From Nitrospirota bacterium (GTDB lineage: Bacteria; Nitrospirota; Thermodesulfovibrionia; Thermodesulfovibrionales; JdFR-88): a DNA stretch of 64,000 bases. A program made the position numbers and the translations under genes. Shown here piece by piece: positions 7,782 through 16,836 of the stretch. The stretch spans positions 1-64,000 of the forward strand of contig JAKBYX010000007.1 in NCBI GenBank assembly GCA_021840255.1, given 5' to 3'. The notes beneath the pieces were generated by a model. The model searched no databases and was not told where the DNA came from. It saw nothing but the letters and a program-made list of their open reading frames with translations. Within the stretch, counting starts at the first letter, position 1. Every line of letters starts with the position of its first letter.

Positions 7782-7864
7782 AATGTTCTCGTCTCCCGTC
7801 CCTCCTTGATTTTTTGGTTTTCCCGGAAAATACGAAAGATTATATAAATTTATCGGGATTCCTG

Positions 7865-8068
7865 TCAATTTGCCCCCGGATAACGGAGGCCGGAACCGTT
7901 TATTATTACATGCCCCTCCCGCTTTCCCGGGAACCCCACTCTCTCCGAAATAACCCCCGCAACAAGAAACCCTGCAATAGATGGGACTCTCAATTTATGG
8001 AGCAGAAACACCACAAGAGCGGAGACTCCAAAAATGATAACCAAAGATCTGAAGAATTCAGATTCCAT
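7865..8068 (-). pseudogene. N-terminal remnant of a CPA2 cation:proton antiporter
   Basis: The first 40 residues of this 67-residue frame (beginning MESEFFRSLVIIFGVSALVV and including KLRVPSIAGFLVAGVI) match the first transmembrane hairpin of KefB-type monovalent cation:proton antiporters. The match stops at that point, and the remaining 27 residues are polar and unrelated. A full antiporter has at least 380 residues, so this is a truncated relic. It lies between the sulfur genes and a P-type ATPase. Confidence 0.7.
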
Positions 8069-8240
8069 ATGTCTTATGGTAGCATGGGATATGCTTTACT
8101 TCAGTGCATTTTGGTCCGCCTTAGTGACTTTATACAAGAAATGTCCGAAGTGCGGCAAGGTCCAATACTTCAAAGATAAGAAGAAGGGTGGCAGGGTCGT
8201 CACCTGTAAGAAATGCGTACATCAATTCGCTTTGAAATAG
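8034..8240 (+). CDS. Small zinc-ribbon protein
   Basis: A 68-residue frame with a four-Cys ribbon in its second half: CPKCG near residue 37 and CKKC near residue 58, separated by a Lys/Gly-rich turn, followed by HQFAL. The zinc knuckle spacing is that of small DNA- or RNA-binding ribbons. GGAG (8021-8024) precedes the ATG at a suitable distance, but the first 12 codons lie antisense to the antiporter remnant, so an internal Met at residue 20 may be the true start. No function can be assigned. Confidence 0.5.
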   Translation: MITKDLKNSDSICLMVAWDMLYFSAFWSALVTLYKKCPKCGKVQYFKDKKKGGRVVTCKKCVHQFALK

Positions 8241-8431
8241 TATCGTAACCGCACATTTTTAATTACTAAAAAACGGGTTTATTGACTGGCGGGAAAATGC
8301 AAAAAATTCCATCAGCTTACCGGTTTTGTTATGAACATTGGATTTTCTATTTAAATACTTGTTTGTACACAATAAGAACTTTTAAATTTCAATTATGAAA
8401 GGAAATCAGCATCAGTCTTTTGGTACTAAAA

Positions 8432-11116
8432 ATGCGTTGGTATCGACTAAATCAAAATGAGGTCTTAGAGAAACTGCAAACTTCGGAAGCCGGCCTGTCC
8501 TTAAGTGAGGCCGAGAAACGTCTTCTCCGTTATGGGCCAAACAGGATCGCCGAAGAAGAGAAAATAAACAGGCTCAAAATACTGGTGCATCAGTTTACAA
8601 GCCCGCTCATCTATATCCTGATCATCGCTGGTATGATGACCATTTACTTTCGTGAATATGTGGATGCAGGGGTAATCTTTTTTATAGTCGTTCTTAACGC
8701 TATCATTGGGTTTATCCAGGAGCACAAGGCGGAAGAGAGCGTCAGGGCGCTCAAAAGGATGGCCGTCCCCACGGCGCGCGTGCTGAGGACTGGGCTGGAA
8801 AAGGAAATTGAAAGCGGGAAACTTGTTCCGGGCGATATTGTCCTGATAGCGTCCGGCGCAAAGATCCCTGCCGATATCCGGCTGCTGCACTCAGTTGAGC
8901 TGAAGATCGACGAGGCAATGCTTACGGGCGAATCCGTGCCGGTAGAAAAGGTAATATCTCCCCTTGAGGAGGAAGAACTGATACCCGGAGACCAGATCAA
9001 CATGGCTTTTATGGGTACGATCGTAGTAAGTGGCAGGGCCCGGGGTGTGGTAGTCGAGACCGGCGCGAACACCATCCTCGGAAGCATTGCCGGCGAGATA
9101 AAAGAGATTGGCCTGGTAGAGGCACCCATTCAGAAAAAGATCGAACGCTTTGCAAAGGCCATCGGCGTGCTCGTGCTGGCGGCTTCATCTCTCCTTTTTA
9201 TCGCCGGCCTAATAGCCGGAGAAAGCATCAGGGAAATGTTCATGACGGCGGTGGCCGCCGCAGTTGCTGCAATACCGGAAGGGCTTCCGATAGTTGTAAC
9301 AATAGCCTTTGCGGTAGGTGTATCCCGGATGGCGAGGCATAATGCCATTATCAGAAAGCTTCCGGCCGTAGAGACCCTTGGCGGCACGACGGTAATCTGC
9401 ACGGACAAGACTGGCACCCTGACAAAAAATGAAATGACCGTTAAGGCCGCCTATGACGGTCAGCACGTTTACGAGTTCACCGGAAGCGGCTATGAGCCCA
9501 AAGGGGAGATACTCCACGAGGGAATGCGTGTACATCCGGCGGAAGAGGAAAGGCTTCTGCAAGTGCTCCGCATCGGACTGCTGTGCAATGAGTCCGACGT
9601 TTATGAGGAAAATGGCCAATATAAGGCGGATGGCGACCCTACGGAGGCGGCGCTCATTGTTTCCGCCATGAAAGCCGGTCTTCTGGCGGAAGCCGAAAAG
9701 GAGACATATCAGCAGACCTGGCTTATACCTTTTGAATCGGAGCGCGGATACATGGCCACTCTCTTTACCGTAAACGGCAGGAAACTGATCTTCGTAAAAG
9801 GAGCTCCAGAGCGTATTCTGGAGATGTGCGAAACGGAGGCCCATCGAGCCAGCCTCGATAAGAACGCCGTTTCGACTGTCGCCGGAAATTTCGCTGTGCA
9901 GGGGCTGAGGGTGCTCGCCTTTGCCTGGAAGGAGGCGTCAGCCGATACCGTGGAGCTTACTCATCGGGATGCCGGATCCGGCCTTGTCTTTGCCGGCCTG
10001 CAGGGCATGATAGACCCGCCAAGGCCAGAAGCGATAAAGGCCATCGAAGATTGCAAGACAGCCGGCATAAGGGTCATCATGATAACCGGAGATCACGCCA
10101 TAACCGCAAAGGCCATAGCGGAGCAAATGGGCATAAGCGGCGTCGGCGAAGGGGTGCTTACCGGCAGTGAACTGGAATCGATGAGCGACGAGGACCTGTT
10201 TCACCGGCTTATGAAAATCCCGGTTTTTGCACGCGTTGCCCCTCAGCACAAACTCAGGCTAACGGAGCAGCTAAAACGCCGCGGGGAAATCATCGCTATG
10301 ACCGGGGACGGCGTTAATGACGCCCCGGCCCTGAAAGCGGCCCACATAGGCATTGCCATGGGCAGGACCGGCACTGACGTCGCAAAGGAGGCGGCCGACA
10401 TGATCCTGGCCGACGACAATTTTGCGAGCATATTTGCGGCAGTGAAGGAGGGCCGGATCGTATTCGATAACCTGCGCAAGGTCACATTCTTTCTGATACC
10501 TACGGGGGTTGCTGCCATATTGTCGATAGCTGGCGCAATCGTACTGGGAGTGCCGATCCCCTATATGCCGGCGCAACTGCTCTGGATAAACCTGGTGACC
10601 AATGGCCTTCAGGATGTCGCTCTTGCCTTTGAACCCGGTGAAAAGGATGTACTTATGCGTTCTCCAAGACTTCCGGGCGAGGGGATAATGTCCGGGCTTC
10701 TCATCCAGAGGACCGTGCTAGTAGGACTTGTCATCTCACTGGGGGTGATTTATACATTCGTAAGGGCCTTTTGGGCGGGTGAGCCGATTGAAAAGGCCAG
10801 GTCCGTGGCAGTGACTACGATGGTCTTTTTCCAGTTCTTCCAGGCTTTCAACAGCCGCTCGGAAATGCGGTCGCTTTTCTCGATGAACCCGTTGGATAAT
10901 TCTTTTCTGTTCTTCAGCATGATTGCCGCCTTTTTTGCCCAGGTTGCATTTCTTTACATGCCAGCGTTTCAATGGGTGTTCAGGACCGAACCGATAACGA
11001 TGTCTGACTGGCTGCACATTCTTTCCGTTGCGGCGACAGTCATAATTGCCGTGGAGGCAGATAAATGGCTAAGGAGACGAAACCTTCGAATATCGTCCCG
11101 GCGCTTCCATCGATAA
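8432..11116 (+). CDS. P-type cation (Ca2+-like) transport ATPase
   Basis: An 894-residue P2-type ATPase. It shows an N-terminal cation-ATPase domain, the TGES phosphatase loop (about residue 165), PEGLP in the ion-binding helix, the phosphorylation site DKTGT (Asp about residue 325), GDGVNDAPALKAA in the hinge (about 625) and a C-terminal four-helix domain with NLVTNGLQD. These features point to export of Ca2+ or another divalent or monovalent cation from the cytoplasm. An in-frame TTG at 8420 lies nearer to AAAGGAAA (8397-8404) and could be the start, adding four residues. The gene stands alone; 8241-8419 shows no gene. Confidence 0.93.
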   Translation: MRWYRLNQNEVLEKLQTSEAGLSLSEAEKRLLRYGPNRIAEEEKINRLKILVHQFTSPLIYILIIAGMMTIYFREYVDAGVIFFIVVLNAIIGFIQEHKAEESVRALKRMAVPTARVLRTGLEKEIESGKLVPGDIVLIASGAKIPADIRLLHSVELKIDEAMLTGESVPVEKVISPLEEEELIPGDQINMAFMGTIVVSGRARGVVVETGANTILGSIAGEIKEIGLVEAPIQKKIERFAKAIGVLVLAASSLLFIAGLIAGESIREMFMTAVAAAVAAIPEGLPIVVTIAFAVGVSRMARHNAIIRKLPAVETLGGTTVICTDKTGTLTKNEMTVKAAYDGQHVYEFTGSGYEPKGEILHEGMRVHPAEEERLLQVLRIGLLCNESDVYEENGQYKADGDPTEAALIVSAMKAGLLAEAEKETYQQTWLIPFESERGYMATLFTVNGRKLIFVKGAPERILEMCETEAHRASLDKNAVSTVAGNFAVQGLRVLAFAWKEASADTVELTHRDAGSGLVFAGLQGMIDPPRPEAIKAIEDCKTAGIRVIMITGDHAITAKAIAEQMGISGVGEGVLTGSELESMSDEDLFHRLMKIPVFARVAPQHKLRLTEQLKRRGEIIAMTGDGVNDAPALKAAHIGIAMGRTGTDVAKEAADMILADDNFASIFAAVKEGRIVFDNLRKVTFFLIPTGVAAILSIAGAIVLGVPIPYMPAQLLWINLVTNGLQDVALAFEPGEKDVLMRSPRLPGEGIMSGLLIQRTVLVGLVISLGVIYTFVRAFWAGEPIEKARSVAVTTMVFFQFFQAFNSRSEMRSLFSMNPLDNSFLFFSMIAAFFAQVAFLYMPAFQWVFRTEPITMSDWLHILSVAATVIIAVEADKWLRRRNLRISSRRFHR

Positions 11117-11505
11117 TCAAAGCATTCACAGATGGAATGGTGTTCATGACGCTTAGCAAATGGAAACATTTTTCAAGTCCATGCAGCAGTTGATTTCAAA
11201 CATACGGTATGACCGCAAACACAGGCACCGGCAGGTTTTTCTCCTTGAATCCATCCAAATTCCCTCTCCTGCTTTTTTTGCTTTTTTGTCTCTTTCCGTT
11301 CAAACTTAAAATCACAACTTACCGTTTTTAAATCATTTTATGACCCCACTTGCTCAAACGCCTCATGAACAGCCGGTCCATTTTTTTTATGCCCTGCGGG
11401 CATCGAATGTAAGGATTTTCTGATTTATCATCGTTTGTTCGCTCACCGCTCGCTGCCCATTTTATGCCCCGCGGGGTGCGCTCGCCGTCCATTAGATTTT
11501 TTCCT
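11117..11505. other. Gene-free gap after the P-type ATPase
   Basis: About 390 bases without a supportable gene. The first 270 bases are AT-rich with T runs (11265-11298) but no clear hairpin terminator. The last part contains a palindromic dispersed element. A 62-codon minus-strand frame (11328-11516) reads through that element and has no family resemblance that I recognise. Confidence 0.6.
11388..11490. repeat. REP-like palindromic element, copy 1
   Basis: ATGCCCTGCGGGCAT (11390-11404) is a perfect 6-base-stem palindrome followed by CGAATGTAAGG, CTGATT and TTCGCTC. The same order of blocks recurs at 58331-58383, where the palindrome is ATGCCTTAGGCAT. A second palindrome CCCCGCGGGG (11468-11477) followed by TGCGCTCGCC lies just downstream. 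The two copies differ within the stem in a way that keeps pairing, as expected of a dispersed extragenic palindrome. Confidence 0.6.
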
Positions 11506-11534
11506 TTGACTAACACAAGGGCCTGATTTAATAT
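11506..11534 (+). promoter_or_regulatory. Sigma-70-type promoter of the yicC operon, probably leaderless
   Basis: TTGACT (11506-11511), a 17-base spacer and TAATAT (11529-11534) make a near-consensus promoter. The ATG of yicC is at 11542, seven bases beyond the -10, so the transcript should start at or within a base or two of the start codon. There is no room for a ribosome binding site. Confidence 0.75.
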
Positions 11535-11541
11535 TTTAGCT

Positions 11542-12390
11542 ATGCTTCAAGGAATGACAGGTTTCGGATCGAGCGAGAAAGGCGATTTCCGGGTAGAGGT
11601 GCGCTCCCTGAACAGCAGGTACCTGGAGATGAATTTCAGGCTGCCCTGCGGGCTGCTGGAGCAGGAGGTCCCTCTCAGAAACATCATAAAGGAAAAATTC
11701 GCGCGCGGCAGGTTCGATGTGTTCGTAAGCGTAAAGGAAGGCAGGAGGATGGTAAGCCTGGATGCGCGGAAGGCAAAAGAGCTGTACGCCGGGCTTGATG
11801 GGCTGAGGCGCGAGCTTGGGATCCCTGATTCCCCTTCCATGGCGGAGTTGATCGTGCTTAAGGACCTTTTTCTGTCCGAGGAATCGGGGCACGACCTTGC
11901 CTCTTTAAAGGATGCCTTCGACGAGTCCCTGGCACAGGTGGAAGCGATGAGGCTGGGCGAAGGGCGCATCATAGCCCAGGACATATCCGGGCGAGCGGAG
12001 ATACTGGAACGCCTGAACAGCGAGATGAAAGAGCTCCTGCCAAAGACGGCGCTGGCCCTCAGGGAGAAGTTCGCCGCGAAGATCAGGGCCATGATGGCCG
12101 AGGCGGGCATAGACGAGGGGCGCATAGCGCAGGAGGCTGCAGTGCTTGCAGAAAAAGCAGATATCGCGGAGGAGCTGACCAGGATAACCGGCCACCTGGA
12201 ACATATGAAAAAAATGATCAGCGGGAAAAATGATAAAATAGGGCGGGAACTCGATTTCCTGTTGCAGGAGCTCAACCGGGAAGCCAACACCATAGGCTCC
12301 AAGACTGGCGAGATGGAGATCACCGGCAGGGATATCCAGTTTAAAACAGAGGTTGAGAGGATAAGGCAGCAGGCGCAGAACCTTCAATAA
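11542..12390 (+). CDS. yicC: YicC family endoribonuclease
   Basis: A 282-residue protein with the family hallmarks: N-terminal [29 protein letters not shown], and the C-terminal DUF1732 segment with [15 protein letters not shown]. YicC-like proteins are cytoplasmic endoribonucleases implicated in small-RNA turnover. It is followed after one base by remA and then by gmk, rpoZ and coaBC, a gene order conserved in many Gram-positives and anaerobic Gram-negatives. The start at the first ATG fits the family N-terminus exactly, and translation appears leaderless. Confidence 0.95.
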   Translation: MLQGMTGFGSSEKGDFRVEVRSLNSRYLEMNFRLPCGLLEQEVPLRNIIKEKFARGRFDVFVSVKEGRRMVSLDARKAKELYAGLDGLRRELGIPDSPSMAELIVLKDLFLSEESGHDLASLKDAFDESLAQVEAMRLGEGRIIAQDISGRAEILERLNSEMKELLPKTALALREKFAAKIRAMMAEAGIDEGRIAQEAAVLAEKADIAEELTRITGHLEHMKKMISGKNDKIGRELDFLLQELNREANTIGSKTGEMEITGRDIQFKTEVERIRQQAQNLQ

Positions 12391-12391
12391 C

Positions 12392-12670
12392 ATGACAGTT
12401 AAAAAAGACGATCTTGCCCCCATACTTGTGAACATAGGCTTCGGCAACATGGTTGCCGGGGCCAAGGTGGTCGCCATCCTGACGCCCGGCTCCGCACCCA
12501 TAAAGCGCCTGAGGGAAGAGGCCCGCGAAAGGGGCAAGCTGGTGGATGCCACCGAAGGCAGACGCACGCGCTCCATCCTGGTAACCGACAGCGACCACGT
12601 TATACTTTCAGCCCTTCAGGCCGAAACGATCACCCAGAGATTCCTGGGCAAGCCCATCCCTGCGGAATGA
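12392..12670 (+). CDS. remA: RemA-family regulatory protein (DUF370)
   Basis: A 92-residue protein containing the RemA core: [18 protein letters not shown], then [20 protein letters not shown] and the QAETITQR end. In Bacillus RemA is a DNA-binding ring protein that activates matrix and osmoprotection genes; in other phyla the role is less known, and it is almost always found between yicC and gmk as here. It starts one base after yicC and its TGA overlaps the gmk ATG (ATGA at 12667). Confidence 0.92.
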   Translation: MTVKKDDLAPILVNIGFGNMVAGAKVVAILTPGSAPIKRLREEARERGKLVDATEGRRTRSILVTDSDHVILSALQAETITQRFLGKPIPAE

Positions 12671-13395
12671 GCGGAATACATAATGCAGATGTCCCCGAAC
12701 AGGCGGGAGACCAGGAGATGGAAAAAGACCGGCAGGGGGGCCCCGCAAGTTCAATGAAAGCGGGGGGAGGGCTTTTCATAATATCCGCTCCATCCGGCGC
12801 CGGTAAGACCACGCTTGGCCGGGAGATCATGAAGATGATCAAGGGCCTGAGAGAGTCTGTCTCTTACACCACAAGGAAGCCCAGGGCAGGTGAGAGGGAC
12901 GGGGCGGATTACAATTTTATCTCCCGGGAAGAGTTCGTTCTAATGGCCGGGCGTGGCGAATTCCTTGAAAGCGCCGAGGTGCACGGTAATTACTACGGGA
13001 CCTCGCGCAAGGACCTGGAGTCGATCCTGGCCGGCGGCGAGGACGTTATCCTGGACATAGACACCCAGGGCGCAAGGCAGCTGAAAACGAAAGCGCCATT
13101 TCCTGGGGCGGTCTACATTTTCATTTTGCCCCCTTCACTTGATGTGCTAAGGCAGAGACTCACCGCGCGGAATACCGAGGGGGAGGCGCAGGTTGTGTTA
13201 AGGCTTCAAAACGCTTTGGGAGAGATAAGAGAGTATGAAATGTACGATTATGTTATAGTGAACGACAGGCTCGATGATGCGCTGGAGCGCCTGAAAGCGG
13301 TGATAATGGCTGACAGGTCGGCCCTTAAGAGGGTTGACCGGGCCTGGGTTAATAAAAATTTCAATCTTTCCAAAAAGGAGGTTTTTCCTGAATGA
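12667..13395 (+). CDS. gmk: Guanylate kinase
   Basis: Phosphorylates GMP to GDP with ATP. The kinase domain begins [19 protein letters not shown] (P-loop), followed by [19 protein letters not shown] (GMP-binding), the DIDTQGARQ motif and a lid region. With the ATG at 12667, which overlaps the remA stop, the protein has 242 residues and about 34 residues ahead of the P-loop strand. This Gln/Gly-rich extension is unusual; internal Mets at 12718 and 12754 would give a standard length. The C-terminus overlaps rpoZ by four bases. Confidence 0.95.
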   Translation: MSGIHNADVPEQAGDQEMEKDRQGGPASSMKAGGGLFIISAPSGAGKTTLGREIMKMIKGLRESVSYTTRKPRAGERDGADYNFISREEFVLMAGRGEFLESAEVHGNYYGTSRKDLESILAGGEDVILDIDTQGARQLKTKAPFPGAVYIFILPPSLDVLRQRLTARNTEGEAQVVLRLQNALGEIREYEMYDYVIVNDRLDDALERLKAVIMADRSALKRVDRAWVNKNFNLSKKEVFPE

Positions 13396-13805
13396 TGGAT
13401 ATAATTTCTCTTCCAGTCAAGATGGATAAGAAAAAAATAGACAGCAGGTTCCGCCTGGTTACCATAGCGTCGCAGAGGGCAAAGGAGCTCTCCTATGGCG
13501 CAAAACCAAAGCTTCCGAGCAAGTACAGGAAGATGGCTTCCCAGGGTATACTGGAGGCGGTGGAGGACCAGCTTGAGTTCCTGACCGGGGATGAGGCCCG
13601 CACCGCACTAGAAGAGGCCAAGAAACTCGATCTCCGCAGGCTCCTTGAGACGAAGAAGCGCGAAGCCAGGGCTGAAGAGCTCTCCGAGCTGGAGCGCGAC
13701 CTCAGGGTTTACCTGCACGAGAAGGAGGAAAAGGGCAAGGAAGGCCTCGAAGAGCTGTTTACGGAAACTGAAAAGGATGCGGAAGAGGAGCCCTCTAAAG
13801 AATAA
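13392..13805 (+). CDS. rpoZ: DNA-directed RNA polymerase omega subunit
   Basis: Omega helps fold and keep the beta' subunit in RNA polymerase. The first 80 residues fit the family: KKIDSRFRLVTIASQRAKEL, then GAKPKL and an acidic IALEE-like helix (here residues 45-58). The 137-residue length exceeds the usual 70-110 because of a charged Glu/Lys-rich C-terminal tail of about 60 residues, likely a coiled or disordered helix. Tandem ATG codons at 13392 and 13395 are both possible starts. It sits between gmk and coaBC as in many genomes, and overlaps both. Confidence 0.9.
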   Translation: MMDIISLPVKMDKKKIDSRFRLVTIASQRAKELSYGAKPKLPSKYRKMASQGILEAVEDQLEFLTGDEARTALEEAKKLDLRRLLETKKREARAEELSELERDLRVYLHEKEEKGKEGLEELFTETEKDAEEEPSKE

Positions 13806-14994
13806 AAGACTACTGGTTGGCGTTACGGGCAGCGTTGCCGCTTATAAGGCGGTGGAGCTTGTCCGAAGGCTGAAAGATGAGGAAGCAGACGTCCGGGTGG
13901 CAATGACGTCTGCTTCCTTGAATTTTATAACGCCCCTTTCCCTGGAGCTGGCAAGCGGAGCGAAACCGCTGACAGGGCTCTGGGAAGAGCCCCTGGCCCA
14001 CGTAAACCTGGCGGCCTGGGCCGAATTCTTTATCGTAGCCCCGGCCACCGCCAATACTCTTGGCAAGCTGGCAAACGGCATCGCCGATGATCTGCTATCC
14101 GCTTTTTTCCTGGCATGGCATGGCCGCACTCTGATAGCTCCGGCGATGAACCCAGGCATGTACACGCATGATGCGTTCAGAAAAAATCTGGAATTCCTGA
14201 GGTCCATTGGCGTAACCGAAATAGCGCCTGAAACCGGCGCGCTTGCCTGCGGGGCTGAAGGCGTCGGACGCATGGCGGGCATTGAAAGTATCATTGAGGG
14301 CGCAAGGAGCGCTTTTATTCCCCGAGATCTGGAAGGGCAAAGCATACTTGTGACTGCGGGCCCTACAAGAGAACCGCTTGACCCCGTAAGGTTCATCTCT
14401 AACCGGTCGAGCGGCAAGATGGGGTTTGCCCTGGCAAGGGCGGCAGCCTCCAGGGGTGCTGCCGTAACCCTGGTGACCGGCCCCACGGCCCTCACACCCC
14501 CTTCCGGCATCGAAAAACTCATCCGGGTGGAAACCGCAAAAGAAATGATGGAATCGGTCCTGAAAGAGGCCCCGTCTTCCCGGATACTTGTCATGGCCGC
14601 CGCACCAGCCGATTTTACTCCGGAATCATCATCTTCAGAGAAAATAGCAAAATCTGGCCGGTACGATTTAAAACTTAAAGCAACGCATGATATTTTGCTT
14701 GAGGTCTCGAGGATGAAGCGGAGGCCCTTTACAGTCGGATTCGCGGCGGAAACGGGGCCTCTTTTTGAGCGGGCCCAGGAAAAGCTCAGGAAAAAAGACC
14801 TGGACATGATCATATTTAATGACGTTACCAAGGCGGGGGCCGGTTTTGATTGCGATACCAACCAGGTGTCAATTTTTGGCCGGGACGCTCACAGGGAGGA
14901 TGTCCCTGTCATGGGAAAGGAAGAGCTTGCGCATCTTCTCTTGGACCGGATAATGGTCTTACTGCCCGGAACGAATTTAAAAGCAAACAAATAA
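13777..14994 (+). CDS. coaBC: Bifunctional phosphopantothenoylcysteine decarboxylase/synthetase
   Basis: CoaBC makes 4'-phosphopantetheine precursors for coenzyme A. The N-terminal CoaC flavoprotein domain starts LLVGVTGSVAAYKAVELVRRL and has the PAMNPGMY motif near residue 125 and the ACGAEGVGRMA loop. The C-terminal CoaB domain shows VTAGPTREPLDPVRFISNRSSGKMG and NDVTKAGAGFDCDTN. The start at 13777 gives 405 residues and overlaps rpoZ by 29 bases; upstream codons in this frame (from 13645) translate an rpoZ shadow and are rejected. Last gene of the yicC operon. Confidence 0.95.
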   Translation: MRKRSPLKNKRLLVGVTGSVAAYKAVELVRRLKDEEADVRVAMTSASLNFITPLSLELASGAKPLTGLWEEPLAHVNLAAWAEFFIVAPATANTLGKLANGIADDLLSAFFLAWHGRTLIAPAMNPGMYTHDAFRKNLEFLRSIGVTEIAPETGALACGAEGVGRMAGIESIIEGARSAFIPRDLEGQSILVTAGPTREPLDPVRFISNRSSGKMGFALARAAASRGAAVTLVTGPTALTPPSGIEKLIRVETAKEMMESVLKEAPSSRILVMAAAPADFTPESSSSEKIAKSGRYDLKLKATHDILLEVSRMKRRPFTVGFAAETGPLFERAQEKLRKKDLDMIIFNDVTKAGAGFDCDTNQVSIFGRDAHREDVPVMGKEELAHLLLDRIMVLLPGTNLKANK

Positions 14995-15056
14995 ATAAAT
15001 AAAAAAACCCCTTTTAAACACTTGATTTTTTATGCATGGTTATTTAAAAATCTAAC

Positions 15057-16439
15057 ATGTCAGCCGAACTGGAGAGATTGAGAGAAAAGGTCCGGAAGGA
15101 CCCTAACTCCAGGCTATTCATTTCCCTTGCCGACCTCTACAGAAAAGAAGGAATGCTTGAAGAGGCGGTGCGCGTCCTTACGGAAGGTCTTGAGAGACAG
15201 CCGGATTATATGAGCGCGCGCGTCGCGCTTGGAAAAATATACCTGGAGGAAAACAAGCTCGATAACGCCCTCACCGAATTCAGCCTGGTCGCAAAGGCAA
15301 TACCTGACAACCTGTTTGCCCAAAGAAAGCTTGCCGGCATATACATGATGATGGAGGACGCTGAAAAGGCGAGGGCCGCATTTGAAACCGTTGTCCGTCT
15401 TAATCCGCTGGACACCGCGGCGGAAGAGGCCCTTCGAAGGTTAAAAGAAGGGGTTTTACCTGCGCCGGATGAAGGCGCACCGTCCGGAACTGAAGTAAAG
15501 ATGAACAGTTCTGAAGACCTGTCATTTCCCGTTTCAGGAGGGGAATCCTGGGCAAATGAGGATTTTTCCGGCGAAACAATGGATTGGGTAACCAAGGACC
15601 AGGTAACTGAGGGGGATAGCGAAATAACGGAGGGGAACCGGGAAATAGCCGGGGGCACAGCCTGGGAAGAAAAAGAGCCAAAGCCTGTTACGAAAGACCG
15701 GGCACAGGGAATAGACCAGTACCGAGCGGAGGAAAACAGAGACCTTTCGAAAGACGATGCGCCGTTCGATCTCGAAATCCATCATGCGGATGAATTCGGG
15801 CAGGCAGAGGAATTCGGCAAAGAATCCTTTCAGGAAGGGAGCCAGGGGCAAGAAAAAAACAAAGACCTCTCCGGAGGGGAAGGCCTGGAGAGTGCACCGG
15901 ATATATCCGGCCCGCGGGATATATCCTGTTGGTTCGACGAGTCTGCGCCCTCGGGCCCCGCGGATACCTCAAAGGGCGAAGAGATACCATTTAAGGAAGC
16001 CCATGAGGCGGGCCCGCCTTTTGACGCTCCCTTTAAGAGGATGCTTGAAGATGAACTTGATGAGCTGGAGAACTGGCATCTGAAGAACGGGCAGCCGGAG
16101 ACGGCGGTGTTTTCAGTCTCAGGGCCTTCAACTGGCGAGGAGATATCAGGGAGCGCCGGGGAAGGCGGTCTGGATGATAGCGCCGGGGAATTAAAGAGGG
16201 CCGATGAACTTATCCATAGTGGCCAATACGCACTGGGGTTTATGGTTCTTAGAAGGAGGCTGGAGCTTTTTCCCGGGGACCTTATGGCCATGCAAAAACT
16301 GGAAGAGCTGAAAGTGCTCATCAAGCTGCTTGGGCTGGAAAACGAGATAAGGGCCTCCATGCTGGAGTCCTTCCTTCAATCTGCGCAGAAAAGGAAGAAC
16401 GGCGCCCTGGAAGAAAAAAACAAGCAAAAACCCCAATAA
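15057..16439 (+). CDS. Tetratricopeptide-repeat protein with long acidic linker
   Basis: A 460-residue soluble protein. Residues 1-135 hold about three to four TPR units (for example LFISLADLYRKEGMLEEAVR and the A-KIYLEENKLDNAL unit), which act as protein-binding scaffolds. Residues 140-370 are low-complexity, acidic and Ser/Gly/Pro-rich, probably disordered. Residues 370-440 return to a helical, TPR-like segment (LIHSGQYALGFMVLRRRLEL). There is no signal peptide or membrane segment. No ribosome binding site precedes the ATG; AT-rich sequence TATTTA ends about 10 bases upstream, so the message may be leaderless. Function unknown. Confidence 0.8.
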   Translation: MSAELERLREKVRKDPNSRLFISLADLYRKEGMLEEAVRVLTEGLERQPDYMSARVALGKIYLEENKLDNALTEFSLVAKAIPDNLFAQRKLAGIYMMMEDAEKARAAFETVVRLNPLDTAAEEALRRLKEGVLPAPDEGAPSGTEVKMNSSEDLSFPVSGGESWANEDFSGETMDWVTKDQVTEGDSEITEGNREIAGGTAWEEKEPKPVTKDRAQGIDQYRAEENRDLSKDDAPFDLEIHHADEFGQAEEFGKESFQEGSQGQEKNKDLSGGEGLESAPDISGPRDISCWFDESAPSGPADTSKGEEIPFKEAHEAGPPFDAPFKRMLEDELDELENWHLKNGQPETAVFSVSGPSTGEEISGSAGEGGLDDSAGELKRADELIHSGQYALGFMVLRRRLELFPGDLMAMQKLEELKVLIKLLGLENEIRASMLESFLQSAQKRKNGALEEKNKQKPQ

Positions 16440-16624
16440 ATAAAAGTCCTTCAAAAAGAGCAGTTCATTCTATATAATTATTGCGTCTGGAATTCCGCTT
16501 GCTGTTTTTTTTATAAGAAAAATGCCTTGGCGGGCGTGATCTCATATTTTTTATTTTTAAAGATTTTAAATTAAGGTAAAAGTGCTTCAAAACAAAAAAT
16601 TTTTTTCGGGGGAGGACGGTCGAA

Positions 16625-16831
16625 ATGCGCGAAACTGCCTTCAGGATAGATGGGATGAGCTGCCAGCACTGCGTCATGGCGGTGAAAAAGGCGGTGGAAG
16701 GGCTCAAGGGCGTGCGAAGCGCGCAGGTGGAGATAGGCAAGGCCACCGTGAAGTACGATGAAGGGAAGGTCGGGCCTGAAGAGATCGAGCGGGCAATAAC
16801 GGACGCCGGATACAAGGTTGTGAAGGACTAA
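16625..16831 (+). CDS. Heavy-metal-associated (CopZ-like) metallochaperone
   Basis: A 68-residue HMA domain protein with the metal-binding GMSCQHC motif at residues 10-16 and the usual beta-alpha-beta-beta-alpha-beta layout ending [12 protein letters not shown]. Such proteins carry Cu(I) or a similar soft metal to P1B ATPases or cuproenzymes. GGGGGAGGA lies about 10 bases upstream. No copper ATPase is nearby; the next gene, aroQ, starts six bases later, so it is the first gene of a mixed operon. Upstream, 16440-16624 is AT-rich with no gene. Confidence 0.9.
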   Translation: MRETAFRIDGMSCQHCVMAVKKAVEGLKGVRSAQVEIGKATVKYDEGKVGPEEIERAITDAGYKVVKD

Positions 16832-16836
16832 AAAAT

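Noticed and set aside
11328-11516. 62-codon minus-strand frame
   Set aside because: It reads through the palindromic repeat element and the yicC promoter; no independent support for translation.
13645-14994. Long version of coaBC starting inside rpoZ
   Set aside because: The extra 44 codons are an Arg/Lys/Ser-rich shadow of rpoZ; the CoaC domain starts right after ATG 13777.
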